Positions 32,960 through 44,592 of a stretch of DNA of 64,000 bases are shown here, in pieces. The stretch lies in NCBI RefSeq assembly GCF_000020125.1, contig NC_010676.1, forward strand, positions 1,364,001-1,428,000. The letters run 5' to 3'. The position numbers were made by a program, and so were the translations under genes. This DNA is from Paraburkholderia phytofirmans PsJN. GTDB lineage: Bacteria > Pseudomonadota > Gammaproteobacteria > Burkholderiales > Burkholderiaceae. The number at the start of each line of letters is the position of its first letter. Positions within the stretch are counted from its first letter, which is position 1. A model generated the notes under the pieces. That model saw only the letters and a list, made by a program, of their open reading frames with translations. It searched no databases and was not told the DNA's origin.

Positions 32960-33223
32960 ATGTCATACGATGTCACTCAAACAACTGCCGCGCAATCCTC
33001 GACCATCGGCGCGTTCAATCATTCTGCCAATGCGTCCGCTGCCACGTCCCCCGGCCAGAATCAGGCTCAAGTCGTATCGCCGGATAACGCGGACCAAAGT
33101 GGCGCGGGCGGGCAATCAGGAGGCGCTGGTTCCGGCGGAGATCTGCTCAAGGATCTGATGCAGTTGCTCAAAGACGTGATGAGCCTCGCATCGGGTGCTA
33201 TGGGTGGCATGATGGGCGGTTAA
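32960..33223 (+). CDS. Small glycine-rich secreted candidate (harpin/pilin-like)
   Basis: An 87-residue Cys-free protein, Ser/Thr/Ala/Gln-rich at the N-terminus and Gly-rich towards the C-terminus. One amphipathic Leu/Asp/Met helix (LLKDLMQLLKDVMSLASGAM) is followed by GGMMGG. Small harpins and Hrp pilins share this composition and single hydrophobic helix. ATG at 32960 follows TTAAGGAAG; the frame is open from 32903 but without a comparable ribosome site. It is transcribed rightward, after the RHH gene, near the T3SS core. Secretion and function are inference; no family match is claimed. Confidence 0.6.
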   Translation: MSYDVTQTTAAQSSTIGAFNHSANASAATSPGQNQAQVVSPDNADQSGAGGQSGGAGSGGDLLKDLMQLLKDVMSLASGAMGGMMGG

Positions 33224-33345
33224 TACCGGTTCCCATTGTTTAAGACGGCCGGCCGCAGCGATGGTACGGGACGGGACATCCGCTCTTGCCCGAGCTGCGA
33301 CGGCCGACAGACGCAGCGCTTGAAGTCATAAGCGCTTCCCCACCC

Positions 33346-34806
33346 TCACATCACCCGCGGAAACCTCAGCACGAAGCGCGTCCCGCGCGCATCGCTCTCC
33401 GCATGCACCGAGCCGCCGTGCAGTTCCATGATCGCGCGCACGATGGCAAGCCCGAGCCCGGTCGAACCCGTGGACCCTTGCGACAGCCCCGCCGACGGCA
33501 GCGAACTGCGCGACGGATCGACCCGATAGAAGCGGTCGAAAATACGCTCGAGATGCTCGGCGGGAATCGGCTGCCCCGGGTTCTCCACGGTCACGCGCAC
33601 CGCGTCGGCCGACGCGCCGGCGTCCAGCACGATCTCGCCGCCCCGCGGCGTATAGCGAATGGCGTTGGCGAGCAGATTGCTCACGGCGCGGCGAAACAAC
33701 TCGAGATCGGCAGTCACCGTAGCCGCGCCGCTCACGCGCAAACGTACATTCGCATCGTCGGCAATACCTTCGAAATACTCGGCGATATGCGTCAGCTCCT
33801 GCCCCGCGTCGAACTCGCGCAATTGCTTGACGAACTGCGGGTGTTCGGCGCGCGCCAGAAACAGCACGCTCTCGATCATGCGCGAGAGCCGGTCGCACTC
33901 TTCCAGATTCGACGCGAGCAGCGCTTCGTATTCGTCGACTGAACGCGGCCGCGCGAGCGCGACTTCGGCGGCGCCGCGCATGTTGCTGAGCGGCGTGCGC
34001 ATGTCGTGCGCGAGGTCGGCGGTGAAACGCGACAGATGCTGGAAACCCTGCTCGACGCGTTCGAGCATCGCGTTCAGCGAGGCCACCAAAGCTTCGAGTT
34101 CGCTCGGCACGCGCGCCACCGCGATGCGCGTGTCGAGCCGATTCACCGTGACGAGGCTCGCGCTCGCCGCGATATCGCGCAACGGCCGCAGCGCGGCGCG
34201 AATCAGCAGGTAACCGAGCAGCATGGCCAGCACCACGCCGGCCACGCCCGCGAGCGTGAGCTTGTCGCGGTAGCGGTCCAGCAGCAGCCAGCGGTCGCTC
34301 ATGTTGCGCGCCACCAGCAGGCTCGCCGTGTCGCCGTTACGCAGCCTCGCGTCCGTGAAAATGCCGCGGATCGGCGCGCCGTTGCGGCTGGTCCAGTCGC
34401 CGATATCGGCTTCCGTGATTCGCGTGGTCGCGGCAACACGCGTGAGCGGCGGCAGCGCCGCAATGGTCGCGGCGCCGCTCGCCGTATCCGGCACGGCGAG
34501 CGCGCCGGCGATATTGTGTTCGATCGCCCGCTTGCCATCGGGATCGAACACTTCCATCGACAGCGCTTCGTTGCCGAGCACGACGCTAGTCAGGCGCTCG
34601 CTGTGGTCGCGAATGCTTTGCGCCGAGTCCAGCTCCTCGGCGAGGCGCCGTGCGTGACGCGCGGCGAGCACGATGTCGAGATTGTCCTGCGCCTTGATCT
34701 GCTTTTCGAGCGCGACATACAGGAAACTGCCGACCAGCACGAAAACCGTCAGCGTGGTGGCGCCGAACGCCAGTGCCAGCGCCGCGGCGAGAGAGCGGCC
34801 GCGCAT
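33346..34806 (-). CDS. Sensor histidine kinase (heavy-metal type, CusS/IrlS-like)
   Basis: Inner-membrane sensor kinase of 486 residues. Two membrane helices (about residues 8-33 and 184-203) enclose a periplasmic sensor of about 150 residues; a HAMP domain follows, then the H-box with phospho-accepting His267 (DLAHDMRTPLSN), the N-box (NLLANAIRYTP) and G-boxes (TGLGLAIVRAIMELHGG). Overall build matches the CusS/IrlS/CzcS family. ATG at 34806 shares one base with the response-regulator stop (TGATG). It converges on the T3SS island. The signal is unknown; metals or periplasmic stress are family expectations only. Confidence 0.9.
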   Translation of the reverse strand: MRGRSLAAALALAFGATTLTVFVLVGSFLYVALEKQIKAQDNLDIVLAARHARRLAEELDSAQSIRDHSERLTSVVLGNEALSMEVFDPDGKRAIEHNIAGALAVPDTASGAATIAALPPLTRVAATTRITEADIGDWTSRNGAPIRGIFTDARLRNGDTASLLVARNMSDRWLLLDRYRDKLTLAGVAGVVLAMLLGYLLIRAALRPLRDIAASASLVTVNRLDTRIAVARVPSELEALVASLNAMLERVEQGFQHLSRFTADLAHDMRTPLSNMRGAAEVALARPRSVDEYEALLASNLEECDRLSRMIESVLFLARAEHPQFVKQLREFDAGQELTHIAEYFEGIADDANVRLRVSGAATVTADLELFRRAVSNLLANAIRYTPRGGEIVLDAGASADAVRVTVENPGQPIPAEHLERIFDRFYRVDPSRSSLPSAGLSQGSTGSTGLGLAIVRAIMELHGGSVHAESDARGTRFVLRFPRVM

Positions 34807-35483
34807 CAAGCGGTGTCCTTCAGTTCGAGCACGTAACCCACGCCGCGCACGGTGTGAATCAGCTTGACGGGAAAGTCGTCGTCGATCTTGGTGCGCAAGC
34901 GGCGGATCGCCACTTCGACCACATTGGTGTCGCTGTCGAAATTCATGTCCCACACATACGACGCGATTTGCGTACGGCTCAGCACTTCGCCCTGACGGCG
35001 CGCGAGCAGTTGCAGCAGCGAGAATTCGCGTGGCGTGAGGTCGATACGCGTGCCGCCACGCTTCACGCGACGGCGGTTCACGTCCATTTCCAGATCGCCC
35101 ACCTTGATCAGTTCGCTTTCGCGCGGCGGACCGCGGCGCGCCAGCGTGCGCACGCGCGCCAGCAATTCGACGAAGGCAAAGGGTTTGACGAGGTAATCGT
35201 CCGCGCCGAGTTCGAGGCCGCGCACGCGGTCGTCGACGTCGTCGCGCGCGGTCAGGAACAGCACGGGCGTGGTGCGTTTCGCGCGCAAGGTCTTGACGAC
35301 GGTCCAGCCGTCGATGCCCGGCAGCATCACGTCGAGCACGATCACGTCGTACTCTTCTTCCAGCGCGAGGATCAGCCCTTGCGGGCCGTCGTTGGCCACA
35401 TCGACCGCATAGCCGGATTCTTCCAGGCCCTTCTTGAGGTAGGCCGCTGTTTTCAGCTCGTCCTCGATCACCAGGATGCGCAT
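34806..35483 (-). CDS. OmpR-family response regulator (CusR/IrlR-like)
   Basis: 225-residue response regulator with an N-terminal receiver (acidic pocket EDE near residues 7-9, phospho-acceptor Asp51 in [12 protein letters not shown], conserved Lys in YLVKPFAF) and a C-terminal winged-helix OmpR domain ([21 protein letters not shown] and [14 protein letters not shown]). It is co-transcribed with the kinase. Regulators of this family commonly control RND efflux operons; one such operon (7664-13819) lies on the far side of the T3SS island, so a link is possible but not shown. Confidence 0.93.
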   Translation of the reverse strand: MRILVIEDELKTAAYLKKGLEESGYAVDVANDGPQGLILALEEEYDVIVLDVMLPGIDGWTVVKTLRAKRTTPVLFLTARDDVDDRVRGLELGADDYLVKPFAFVELLARVRTLARRGPPRESELIKVGDLEMDVNRRRVKRGGTRIDLTPREFSLLQLLARRQGEVLSRTQIASYVWDMNFDSDTNVVEVAIRRLRTKIDDDFPVKLIHTVRGVGYVLELKDTA

Positions 35484-35619
35484 CGGTTGCTCCGCTTGGC
35501 GTTGACGGTGAAATCATACCGTCAAGCACTCGGGCGGGTGATTACGATCCGGTTATGTTGTTGTGCGCACGGCAGATGCGGCGCGAGGCGCCCCGTGACA
35601 GAGCCGCAACCGCTTCGCC

Positions 35620-36534
<915 letters not shown>

Positions 36535-36593
36535 GATGGAATCCTTTGAAAGCGGTGCGGTGCATGCGATAAGCCGTGTCACGAAGCCGTCCG

Positions 36594-37565
36594 CTACGCC
36601 TTGAGCGTGCGGTCCCAAGGAAACAGCCTGCGGCCGAGATAGGCCAGCACGAGATCGGTGCCGAGGCCGATGATGCCGATCATCATGATCGCGGCGTAGA
36701 CGTTGTCGAAATGCTCGTAGCGCGCCTGCTGGGTGATGTACCAGGTGATGCCGGAACTGGTGCCGACCAGTTCCGCCACGATCAGATACGTCCACGCCCA
36801 GCCGAGCAGAATGCGCTGATCGCGGTACAGGTCCGGCAGGATGCCGGGAATCACCACATGCGTGAGCAGCTTCAGCTTCTTCGTGCCGAGCGTCATGGCG
36901 GCTTCGAACAGGCCGTATTCGAGCTTGCGGGTGGTGTTGGCCACGATCAGCACCTGCTGGAACAACGTGCCGATCACGATGATCGCGATCTTCGGGCCGT
37001 CGTAAATGCCGAGAATAGCCACCATCAGCGCACCGAACGCGGGCGCCGGCAAGTAACGGAAGAACTCGAAGAACGGCTCCTGCAAGCGCGCGATCGCGCT
37101 GTACGTGCCGCACACGATGCCGATCGGCACGCCGATCACCGACGACAGCACGAAGCCCCAGAAGATCACCTGAATGCTGTGCCACAGACTCTGATGCAGC
37201 CAGACGCCGTCGCGCGATGCAGGCGGCGTGGCGAACGCGGTGTAGAACGCGCGCAGCACTTCATGTGGCGCGGGCAGATACACCGGATTGACCGGCTCGC
37301 CGGCCGGCAAGGCCGCATGGGCGTCGCGCGCGTGGGCGAGTTCGTCGGCGAACACGTCTTTGTCGACACGCATGCCCGGTTGAAAATAATCGACGCTGCC
37401 CGGGCTGTCGATCAGCACCTGCGGATGCCAGATGAACGGCACGTAGCTGACCAGACACCAGACAAAGAGCGGCAACAGGAACGAGCCCGCCCCCAAGAAC
37501 CATTTGCCGCGCGAGGAGAGTTCGCGGCGCACCGCGAACCATTCGGTTCTGTCAATGACGGCCAT
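36594..37565 (-). CDS. Nitrate/taurine-type ABC permease, guanidine-linked importer
   Basis: Permease of the BPD_transp_1 (SsuC/TauC) family, 323 residues. About six membrane helices follow a 30-residue polar start and a longer-than-usual periplasmic stretch (about residues 50-95). The cytoplasmic EAA loop reads [27 protein letters not shown], the site that docks on the ATPase. It overlaps the amidase gene by 14 bp. Permeases of this group are regularly encoded in ykkC-controlled urea-carboxylase-type operons, where the cargo is now taken to be guanidine. Confidence 0.9.
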   Translation of the reverse strand: MAVIDRTEWFAVRRELSSRGKWFLGAGSFLLPLFVWCLVSYVPFIWHPQVLIDSPGSVDYFQPGMRVDKDVFADELAHARDAHAALPAGEPVNPVYLPAPHEVLRAFYTAFATPPASRDGVWLHQSLWHSIQVIFWGFVLSSVIGVPIGIVCGTYSAIARLQEPFFEFFRYLPAPAFGALMVAILGIYDGPKIAIIVIGTLFQQVLIVANTTRKLEYGLFEAAMTLGTKKLKLLTHVVIPGILPDLYRDQRILLGWAWTYLIVAELVGTSSGITWYITQQARYEHFDNVYAAIMMIGIIGLGTDLVLAYLGRRLFPWDRTLKA

Positions 37566-39006
37566 GTGATTCTCCGAGGCGGACTGCGGTTGCGTCGTAT
37601 GCGGACCTTGACGCGGCGGTCGTTTCGTCGAGCCACGCGCGCGCCAGATCGAGCAGCACCCTGTCTTCGTGTGCGCGCGCGACGAAGGTCACGCCGAACG
37701 GCAAGCCCGCATGCCGGCCGACCGTGCAGACGCCGGCCGGCACCGCCAGCGCGGCCAGATCGAGCAGGTTGACGAAGTTCGTGTAGTAGCCAAAGCGCGA
37801 ATTCACGCGGATCGGGTCCGCTTCCAGTTCGTCGACGGTGGCGGTGGTCGCCGAGGTCGGCGTGACGATGGCGTCGATCCGCTGCCAGACGTGCGCCGCC
37901 TGCATGCGCAGGAACGCGAGGCGGTCGAACGCGGCGAACGCATCGGCCGCGCTCCAGCGCGCCGCGCCGCCGATGATCTCGCGGATCACCGGATGCAGCG
38001 CGTCGGGCTGCGTGTCGGCGAACTCGCGGATCGCCGCGAGCCGCTCCGCTACCCACGGTCCTTCGTAGAGCAGCCGCGCGGTGGCGAGGAACGGCTCGAA
38101 GTCGATCTCGACCAGTTCGGCGCCGGCTGCGCGCAGGCGCGTCAGCGCGGCATCGAAAGCATGCGCGTACGAGGTGTCGCCGAAAAATTCGAGCTGATTT
38201 GCGCGCGGCACGCCAAAGCGCACACCGCGCAGCGACGGTTGCGCGCCAAGCTGCGCGGCGCCCGTCGGCGGCTGGAATTCGCGCGCATACGGATCGCTCG
38301 GCGCCACGCCGCGCGCGGCGTCGAACACGCACTGCGCGTCGTCCGCCGAGCGCGCGAAGATCGACACGCAGTCGAGCGATTTGCACGCCGGCACCACGCC
38401 GAGCGTACTCAACACGCCCTTGGTCGGCTTCAGTCCGAGCAGGCCGTGGAATGCCGCGGGCACGCGTCCCGATCCGGCCGTGTCGGTGCCCAGCGAAAAC
38501 GCCGCCAACCCGAGCGCGACCGATACCGCCGAACCGGAACTCGATCCGCCCGATGCATAGCGCGGATCTAGCGCGTTGCGGCAGGCACCGTGCGGCGAGC
38601 GCTGACCGGACAAACCGGTCGCGAACTGATCCAGGTTCGTCTTGCCGATCGGAATCGCACCGGCCGCGATCAGGCGCGCGACTACCGGCGCACTGGCCTC
38701 AGGCGTGTACGCATATGCGGGGCACGCGGCGGTGGTCGGAATGCCGGCCAGGTCGATATTGTCCTTGATGGCGAACGGCACGCCGTAGAGCGGCAACGTG
38801 TCGATGTCGCGGCCTTCGAGCGCGTCGACGTAACGAATCATCTCGTTGCGGCTCAACGGGCGGATCCATGCGCGATGCGGATCGTCGCCCGAAGTGCGCG
38901 CGGCGACGGCTTCCACCAGTTGCGCCGGCGTGAGGCTGCCGGCGCGATAGCGCGCCCGCAGCGCTTCGATCGACATGGACTGGAACAGATCGTCGTGGGA
39001 TTTCAT
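37552..39006 (-). CDS. Allophanate hydrolase, amidase domain only
   Basis: Amidase-signature enzyme of 484 residues that would hydrolyse allophanate to ammonia and carbon dioxide. The Lys/cis-Ser/Ser triad can be placed at about Lys81 (FAIKDN), Ser155 (GGSSSGS) and Ser179 (DTAGSG); KTNLDQFATGL is an allophanate-hydrolase hallmark. AtzF-type enzymes are about 600 residues with an extra C-terminal domain; this copy lacks it, unlike the one at 57370. ATG at 39006 overlaps the carboxylase stop by 4 bp, so the longer upstream frame is rejected. It acts after the carboxylase and deiminase on guanidine-derived allophanate. Confidence 0.9.
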   Translation of the reverse strand: MKSHDDLFQSMSIEALRARYRAGSLTPAQLVEAVAARTSGDDPHRAWIRPLSRNEMIRYVDALEGRDIDTLPLYGVPFAIKDNIDLAGIPTTAACPAYAYTPEASAPVVARLIAAGAIPIGKTNLDQFATGLSGQRSPHGACRNALDPRYASGGSSSGSAVSVALGLAAFSLGTDTAGSGRVPAAFHGLLGLKPTKGVLSTLGVVPACKSLDCVSIFARSADDAQCVFDAARGVAPSDPYAREFQPPTGAAQLGAQPSLRGVRFGVPRANQLEFFGDTSYAHAFDAALTRLRAAGAELVEIDFEPFLATARLLYEGPWVAERLAAIREFADTQPDALHPVIREIIGGAARWSAADAFAAFDRLAFLRMQAAHVWQRIDAIVTPTSATTATVDELEADPIRVNSRFGYYTNFVNLLDLAALAVPAGVCTVGRHAGLPFGVTFVARAHEDRVLLDLARAWLDETTAASRSAYDATAVRLGESHGRH

Positions 39007-42000
39007 TTGCACGTTGCCTCCTCGGTGGCGTCGGCTGCAATGCCGGCGCGCATCACCATCAATCGTTGACCCGCGACGACCGCCGCGCCTTCCGCGCAAT
39101 CGATCGTTTCGATCACGCCGTCGCCGCTCGCGGTGACGGAGATTTCCATCTTCATCGACTCGACGATCGCGACCACCTGGCCGTCGCCGACCCGTTCGCC
39201 TTCCTTGACGAGCAGCTTCCACACGCTGCCCGACACGTCGGCGACGATGCCTTGCTGGCCGGTCGCGAGCGTGTCGTTTGCCGGGTTGCCGCCAGCGGCT
39301 GCATCGCCATCCGTTTCGCCGACGTACGCGGCATGTCCGGCCGCGTCCCAGCGCTCGCGTTCCGCGTCGAACGCGGCTTGCTGAGTGCTTTTGAACGCGG
39401 CAATCGAATCGGCTTCATCCTTCAGGAAGCGGTTGTACGCGCCCAGATCGAATACCGACTCCTCGATCTTCAGGCTCGCGCGGCCCGCGATAAAGTCCGT
39501 GCGCAGTTCGGCCAGCTCGGCCTCGCTGACTTCGTAGAAACGGATCTCATCGAAAAAGCGCAGCAGCCAGGGCTTGCCCGCTTCGAACTCGCGCGTCGTG
39601 CGATAGCGGTTCCACATCTGCACGGTGCGGCCGACGAACTGATAACCGCCCGGCCCTTCCATGCCGTACACGCACAGATACGCACCGCCGATGCCCACCG
39701 CGTTCTCCGGCGTCCACGTGCGCGCCGGGTTGTACTTGGTCGTGACGAGCCGGTGACGCGGGTCGAGCGGCGTCGCGACCGGCGCGCCGAGGTACACGTC
39801 GCCGAGGCCCATGACGAGGTAGCGCGCGTCGAATACGATGCGCTTCACGTCGTCGATGCTATTCAGCCCGTTGATGCGCCGAATAAACTCGATATTGCTC
39901 GGGCACCACGGCGCGTCGGGACGCACGGATTGCATGTAGCGCTCGATTGCGATGCGCGTCGACGGGTCGTCCCACGAAAGCGGCAGATGCACGATGCGGT
40001 TCGGCACGCGCATCGCGTCCACCGCGGGCAGTTCGCGTTCGGCTTGTTGCAGATGCGCGAGCAACGTGTCGTGCGACAGCACGCGGGGATCGAAATGTAC
40101 CTGCAGCGACCGAATGCCCGGCGTCAGATCGATAATGCCCGGCAAGCGGTGCGCGTCGAGCCAGTTCATCAACGCATGCACGCGAAAACGCAGGTTCAGG
40201 TCGAGCACGAGCGGACCGTATTCGATCAGCACGTTCTGATCGCCGGAGCGGCGATAGACCACGCCGGTGCCCTCGCCCGCCGTCGGGTCGCGGTAGAGGA
40301 TGCAGTCGTGAGCCGCCGCTTCGCTGGCCTCCATAGCGTGCTTGGGCGAGGCAAGCATCGCTTTGACCGGCATCCGTTCGAAGCGCACCGTATCGCCCGG
40401 TCGCAGTTGGCCGAGCTTCCACAACTCCTCGCCCACTACCGTGACCGGACACACGAAACCGCCGAGGCTCGGACCATCGGGCCCAAGGATCACAGGCATG
40501 TCGCCGGTAAAATCCACCGCGCCGACCGCATAGGCGTTGTCGTGAATATTCGACGGATGCAGCCCGGCCTCGCCGCCGTCCGTGCGCGCCCATTGCGGCT
40601 TTGGGCCGATCAGGCGCACACCCGTGCGGCTAGAGTTGTAGTGCACGGTCCAGCGCGTGCCGTAGAGCATCGCGATGTCGTCGGGCGTGAAAAAGTCGGG
40701 CGCGCCGTGCGGGCCGTCGAGCACGCCGAGCGTCCAGTCATGCGTCAGGACCGGCACGCGCGATTTATCCAGTTGCGCGCCTGCTGCGCCACTTCCCGCC
40801 TCGTCGGCGAGATGCAGCACGTCGCCCTTGCGCAGCGCGCGCCCTGCGTGGCCGCCGAACTGGCCAAGCGTGAAGGTCGCCTTGCTGCCCAGATAGTCCG
40901 GCACCTGCAGGCCGCCCTTCAGCGCGAGACATGCGCGCATGCCGGCGCCCGTCACGCCGCCGAGCTTGAGCACGGCGCCCGCCGGCGCGCGCGTGACCTG
41001 CCAGAGCGTCACCGGCGCGCCATCGAGCGTGGCGGCGAGTGGCGCGCCGCCGAGAACGAAAAGCGTCGCGGTATTGAAGCGCAGCGTGGCGCCGACCATC
41101 GCGCATTCGAGCCCGGCGGCGTCGGCGGGATTGCCGAGCAGTTCGTTGGCGAGACGGAACGACAGATCGTCCATCGGGCCCGACGGCGGCACGCCGATGT
41201 CCCAATAGCCGGTGCGTCCCGGCGTCTGCTGTACGGTGGTCTGCACGCCGCCGTCGAGCACGTCGATCGTATGCGGCGCGAACATGAAACGCCCGAGGAA
41301 CGCGGTGGTCTGCTCACCGCGAGCGAACGTCGCCGAGCCGGCAATGGCGCGCAGATAGTCGAGGTTGGTCTCGATGCCGTACAACTGCGTTTGTTCCAGC
41401 GCGGCGCGCAGCGCGGCGAGCCCGGCTTCGCGCGTTTCGCCTTTGACGATCAGCTTGGCTAGCAACGGGTCGTAGAACGCGCTGACTTCCGTGCCGGAAT
41501 CGACCCAGGTATCGACCCGCGCGTCGGCGGCGAACGCGACGTGCGTGAGCACGCCCGCACTCGGTTGAAACTGTTTGTGCGGGTCTTCCGCGTACAACCG
41601 CACCTGAATGCTTGCGCCTTGCGGCACCGTTGCCAGCGTATCGAGCGGCGCAAGCTCGCCCTCGGCTTCACGAATCATCCACTCGACCAGATCGATACCC
41701 GTGATTTCTTCCGTCACGCAGTGCTCGACCTGCAATCGCGTGTTCACTTCGAGGAAATAGAAACGGCGCGTGTCGGCATCGAAAACAAACTCCACAGTGC
41801 CCGCGGACTTGTACTTCACGGCTTGAGCGAGACGCACGGCGCTCGCATGCAGCGCGCTGCGTTCCGCGTGCGTAAGCCCAGGTGCGGGCGTCTCCTCGAT
41901 CACCTTCTGGTTGCGCCGCTGCACCGAGCAATCGCGTTCGCCGAGCGAGATCACGCCGCCTTTGCCGTCGCCGAAAACCTGCACTTCGATATGGCGCGCG

Positions 42001-42614
42001 TTTTCCACGAACTTCTCGACGTACACGCCCGCGTTGGCAAAATTCGCTTCGCCGAGCCGTGCGACCGATGCAAACACGCCTTCAAGCTGCGCGGCGTCGC
42101 GGCACAGCGACATGCCGATTCCGCCGCCGCCCGCGGTGCTTTTCAGCATCACCGGATAGCCGATCGACTCCGCCTCGCGCAACGCCGCGCTGACGTCGGG
42201 CAGCAAGCCGGTGCCGGGCAGCAAGGCGACGTCGTTGGCTTGCGCGAGTTCGCGCGCCGTGTGTTTCAGGCCGAACTCGCGCATGTGCTGCGGCGTGGGG
42301 CCGATGAAGCGAATCCCCGCGTCGTCGCAAGCTTGCGCGAAGGCCGCGTTTTCGGACAGGAAACCGTAGCCGGGATGCACGGCGTCGGCACCGCACGCGC
42401 GCGCCGCATCGAGAATCGCCGCGCTGTTCAGATAGCTCTGCGCCGCGAGCGCCGGGCCGATGCACACGGCTTCGTCGGCGAGCATCACATGCATGGCGTG
42501 GCGGTCGGCTTCGGAATACACCGCGACCGACGCGATGCCCAGCCGCTTGAGCGTGCGAATCACGCGGCAGGCAATCTCGCCGCGATTGGCGATCAGGACT
42601 TTGCGGAATCTCAT
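39003..42614 (-). CDS. Biotin-dependent urea/guanidine carboxylase
   Basis: Single-chain carboxylase, 1203 residues, ATG at 42614 overlapping the preceding stop. Order: biotin carboxylase (1-450; [20 protein letters not shown]-grasp GGGGIGMS), carboxyltransferase halves (about 480-1060; the AHS2/AHS1-like KipA/KipI modules with [19 protein letters not shown]), and a C-terminal biotinyl domain with the biotin-accepting lysine near residue 1155 (ESMKME). Enzymes of this build under guanidine-I riboswitches and beside the two 'urea carboxylase-associated' genes have been shown in several bacteria to prefer guanidine, giving carboxyguanidine. That context is complete here, so guanidine is the better prediction; active-site confirmation was not attempted. 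Confidence 0.92.
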   Translation of the reverse strand: MRFRKVLIANRGEIACRVIRTLKRLGIASVAVYSEADRHAMHVMLADEAVCIGPALAAQSYLNSAAILDAARACGADAVHPGYGFLSENAAFAQACDDAGIRFIGPTPQHMREFGLKHTARELAQANDVALLPGTGLLPDVSAALREAESIGYPVMLKSTAGGGGIGMSLCRDAAQLEGVFASVARLGEANFANAGVYVEKFVENARHIEVQVFGDGKGGVISLGERDCSVQRRNQKVIEETPAPGLTHAERSALHASAVRLAQAVKYKSAGTVEFVFDADTRRFYFLEVNTRLQVEHCVTEEITGIDLVEWMIREAEGELAPLDTLATVPQGASIQVRLYAEDPHKQFQPSAGVLTHVAFAADARVDTWVDSGTEVSAFYDPLLAKLIVKGETREAGLAALRAALEQTQLYGIETNLDYLRAIAGSATFARGEQTTAFLGRFMFAPHTIDVLDGGVQTTVQQTPGRTGYWDIGVPPSGPMDDLSFRLANELLGNPADAAGLECAMVGATLRFNTATLFVLGGAPLAATLDGAPVTLWQVTRAPAGAVLKLGGVTGAGMRACLALKGGLQVPDYLGSKATFTLGQFGGHAGRALRKGDVLHLADEAGSGAAGAQLDKSRVPVLTHDWTLGVLDGPHGAPDFFTPDDIAMLYGTRWTVHYNSSRTGVRLIGPKPQWARTDGGEAGLHPSNIHDNAYAVGAVDFTGDMPVILGPDGPSLGGFVCPVTVVGEELWKLGQLRPGDTVRFERMPVKAMLASPKHAMEASEAAAHDCILYRDPTAGEGTGVVYRRSGDQNVLIEYGPLVLDLNLRFRVHALMNWLDAHRLPGIIDLTPGIRSLQVHFDPRVLSHDTLLAHLQQAERELPAVDAMRVPNRIVHLPLSWDDPSTRIAIERYMQSVRPDAPWCPSNIEFIRRINGLNSIDDVKRIVFDARYLVMGLGDVYLGAPVATPLDPRHRLVTTKYNPARTWTPENAVGIGGAYLCVYGMEGPGGYQFVGRTVQMWNRYRTTREFEAGKPWLLRFFDEIRFYEVSEAELAELRTDFIAGRASLKIEESVFDLGAYNRFLKDEADSIAAFKSTQQAAFDAERERWDAAGHAAYVGETDGDAAAGGNPANDTLATGQQGIVADVSGSVWKLLVKEGERVGDGQVVAIVESMKMEISVTASGDGVIETIDCAEGAAVVAGQRLMVMRAGIAADATEEATCK

Positions 42615-43267
42615 TGGGCATCCCATATCGTCAGTCGCACGGGCGTTGGGTTGTAGCCGTTGCACGGATTGTTCAATTGCGGGCAATTCGAAATCAGCAC
42701 CGTGACATCCATCTCGGCGCGCATCTCGACGTATTTGCCCGGCGCGGAGATGCCGTCCTCGAAGGTCAGTTTGCCGAGCGGCGTGACCGGCACGTTCATG
42801 AAGAAGTTGATGTTGCTGACGATGTCGCGCTTGCCGAGTTGTGTGCCCACACCGCACGTGCAATGCGTAAGCGCATGCAGGAAGCTGTCGCGGCAGCTAT
42901 GCATATGGCGCTTGTCGAGCGCGTAACGCACGGTGTTGCTCTCGGCTGCGCAAGCACCGCCGAGTGTGTCGTGGCGCCCGCACGTGTCGGCCACGATGCT
43001 CAGCATCGGCTTGCCGAGGTTCGACATCAGCACGCTGCCAGCGGACAGATAGAGATTGCGTTGCGCGCGGATCGTATCCTGCGCGCTGTAGCGTTCGAGC
43101 GGATCGGCGCTGTTGTAGAACAGCGTGTCGACCGCCTGATTGCCTTCCAGGTCGAGAATGCGGAACACCTGGCCGCGCTTGACTTCATGCAGCCACGGCT
43201 CGCCGGAGGGCAGTGTGAGGTCGTAGACCGCATGACGGAGTTCGAGCTTGCTTTCGATGATAGGCAT
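42611..43267 (-). CDS. Carboxyguanidine deiminase-type subunit (urea carboxylase-associated 1)
   Basis: Cytoplasmic protein of 218 residues of the DUF1989 family, long annotated as urea carboxylase-associated. In guanidine pathways two such paralogues form the deiminase that turns carboxyguanidine into allophanate. Conserved features: [17 protein letters not shown] strand (here [17 protein letters not shown]), [18 protein letters not shown] with metal-type Cys/His residues, and [10 protein letters not shown]. Several cysteines ([18 protein letters not shown]) suggest a metal site. AAGGAG precedes ATG at 43267. It lies between its partner and the carboxylase. Which of the two is CgdA and which CgdB I cannot say. 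Confidence 0.85.
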   Translation of the reverse strand: MPIIESKLELRHAVYDLTLPSGEPWLHEVKRGQVFRILDLEGNQAVDTLFYNSADPLERYSAQDTIRAQRNLYLSAGSVLMSNLGKPMLSIVADTCGRHDTLGGACAAESNTVRYALDKRHMHSCRDSFLHALTHCTCGVGTQLGKRDIVSNINFFMNVPVTPLGKLTFEDGISAPGKYVEMRAEMDVTVLISNCPQLNNPCNGYNPTPVRLTIWDAQ

Positions 43268-43278
43268 CGCGGGTCTCC

Positions 43279-44034
43279 TTAAACGAACAGACGGTCGGTG
43301 TTGACGAAGCCGCGGCCGTTCTCCGGACACGCCGAGCGGCACGGATCGTCGGCCGGCACGCAAGCGTCGGCCGCATACGCGCGGTACGCGATCAGCTTCA
43401 CGGGCCGAGGCTCGTATTCGGATGAAGGGTCGAGCGGATGCGGTGCGGTCGAGAACACGGCGAGCGTGTCCATTTCGAAGCGCAGATCGAAAGCGGCGCC
43501 GGCCGGCGAATGGCCCGCCACGAAGCTGAGCGCGCCGTCCTCGCCGATCGTGAGTTTGCTGAAGAAGTTGATATTGGCGACGAGGTCACGTGTGCCTAGC
43601 CCGTGCTTCGCCAGTTCGAGCAGCAGGCTGTCGCGGCCGTTGCGGATCATGGCATTGCGATGTTGCTGATAGCGGGCCTCGCCGTATTTCGCGGCGAACA
43701 GTTCCGCGTCGCCGACGCCGCCGAGCGGATCGTGCCAGCCGAGCGTGTCGGCGGTGATCGAGGCCAGCACGCGGCCCATGTCCGAATAGAGCACGTGGCC
43801 GCGCGTCAGATGCGCGGTGTGCTGCGCCTTCAGCGTATCGGCCATGTTGTAGCGTTCGAGCGGTGCGTCGTGCCGGTAGAACACGGCGGCCAGATTCGCG
43901 CCGCCTTCGCTATCGACGACGCGCAACGCCATGCCACGGCGCAGCACACCGGACCAGTGCGTGCCGGCGGGAATCACCGTTTCCCACGCCACGTGCGGGA
44001 TCGGTGCGAGATCGACAGAGGATTGCGTCGACAT
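43279..44034 (-). CDS. Carboxyguanidine deiminase-type subunit (urea carboxylase-associated 2)
   Basis: DUF1989-family paralogue of the following gene, 251 residues. Shared landmarks are [41 protein letters not shown] and [11 protein letters not shown]. The C-terminus adds a Cys-containing tail ([20 protein letters not shown]) not found in its partner. ATG at 44034 follows GGAG with 5-nt spacing; the frame is open upstream to 44154, but that part lies inside the riboswitch. It is the first gene of the guanidine operon, about 50 bp after the riboswitch, and should form a heteromer with the 42611 product. Confidence 0.85.
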   Translation of the reverse strand: MSTQSSVDLAPIPHVAWETVIPAGTHWSGVLRRGMALRVVDSEGGANLAAVFYRHDAPLERYNMADTLKAQHTAHLTRGHVLYSDMGRVLASITADTLGWHDPLGGVGDAELFAAKYGEARYQQHRNAMIRNGRDSLLLELAKHGLGTRDLVANINFFSKLTIGEDGALSFVAGHSPAGAAFDLRFEMDTLAVFSTAPHPLDPSSEYEPRPVKLIAYRAYAADACVPADDPCRSACPENGRGFVNTDRLFV

Positions 44035-44084
44035 GGAGGCTCCAGGTATCGGTTGGGAATAAGCATGAGAGGGCGATTGACCGA

Positions 44085-44221
44085 CATCGCGACCTCCCGG
44101 GCTTTTATCCCTCCGTGGAGCCTCGCCGGCGCCTTGAAAGAAGGTGAACGGCAAGACCGGATTGCTCTCGGACCAGACATCGTGCGCATTGATCTGCGCA
44201 CAACCGGAACCCTAGCGATCC
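44085..44221 (-). promoter_or_regulatory. Guanidine-I (ykkC) riboswitch, leftward operon
   Basis: Read leftward, the conserved elements appear in order: CTAGGGTTCCGG, then TGTCTGGTCCGAGAGC, then GGATAAAAGCCCGGGAGG, closed by a P1 pairing of ATCGC (44215-44219) with GCGAT (44086-44090). These are the hallmark boxes of the guanidine-I aptamer. It lies about 50 bp before the first deiminase-type gene, so guanidine should switch on the whole catabolic operon. The expression platform (antiterminator or ribosome-site release) is not obvious; the short distance suggests translation initiation may be involved. Confidence 0.92.
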
Positions 44222-44592
44222 TGAAGATGATGCAAATTACTTCGCACCTCTCGCTGCGTAGCTAAGCGAGTTGTGTGCCAGGGTGGTGGTGAACATGCGG
44301 CAAGTGTGACGTGGCAAGGGATTGGATGCGATGCGCGTGGCCGGTAGGCATAAGTGGGCCGATCGCTCGCGCACCAGCGTCGTTTGCGAGTCCGCACCAG
44401 ACAGATGCGCCGGCACCACGATTGGGCTCGAACCCCGGCGTGCGCAACGGCGGAACATGGCTCCGGCCGATGGCATGGTGTGTGCGTATCAATGCGTCAC
44501 GTCCACTCCTTTCCTCACACGACCATGCCGACGCTTGCCGCCATTCGACGCGCGCTTTACACCTTGATGTCCGCGCGTTTCATCGAGCTGCA
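44222..44592. other. Gap without a firm gene
   Basis: This stretch should hold the promoter for the leftward riboswitch operon. The only coding candidate I see is a 29-codon rightward frame at 44525-44614 (MPTLAAIRRALYTLMSARF...QQRRS), helical and basic, with poor start signals; it ends inside the terminator stem and is not called as a gene. Confidence 0.4.

Noticed and set aside
33346..35529. 727-codon frame suggesting a fused regulator-kinase
   Set aside because: The first part is the response-regulator gene out of frame; the true genes overlap by one base as TGATG.
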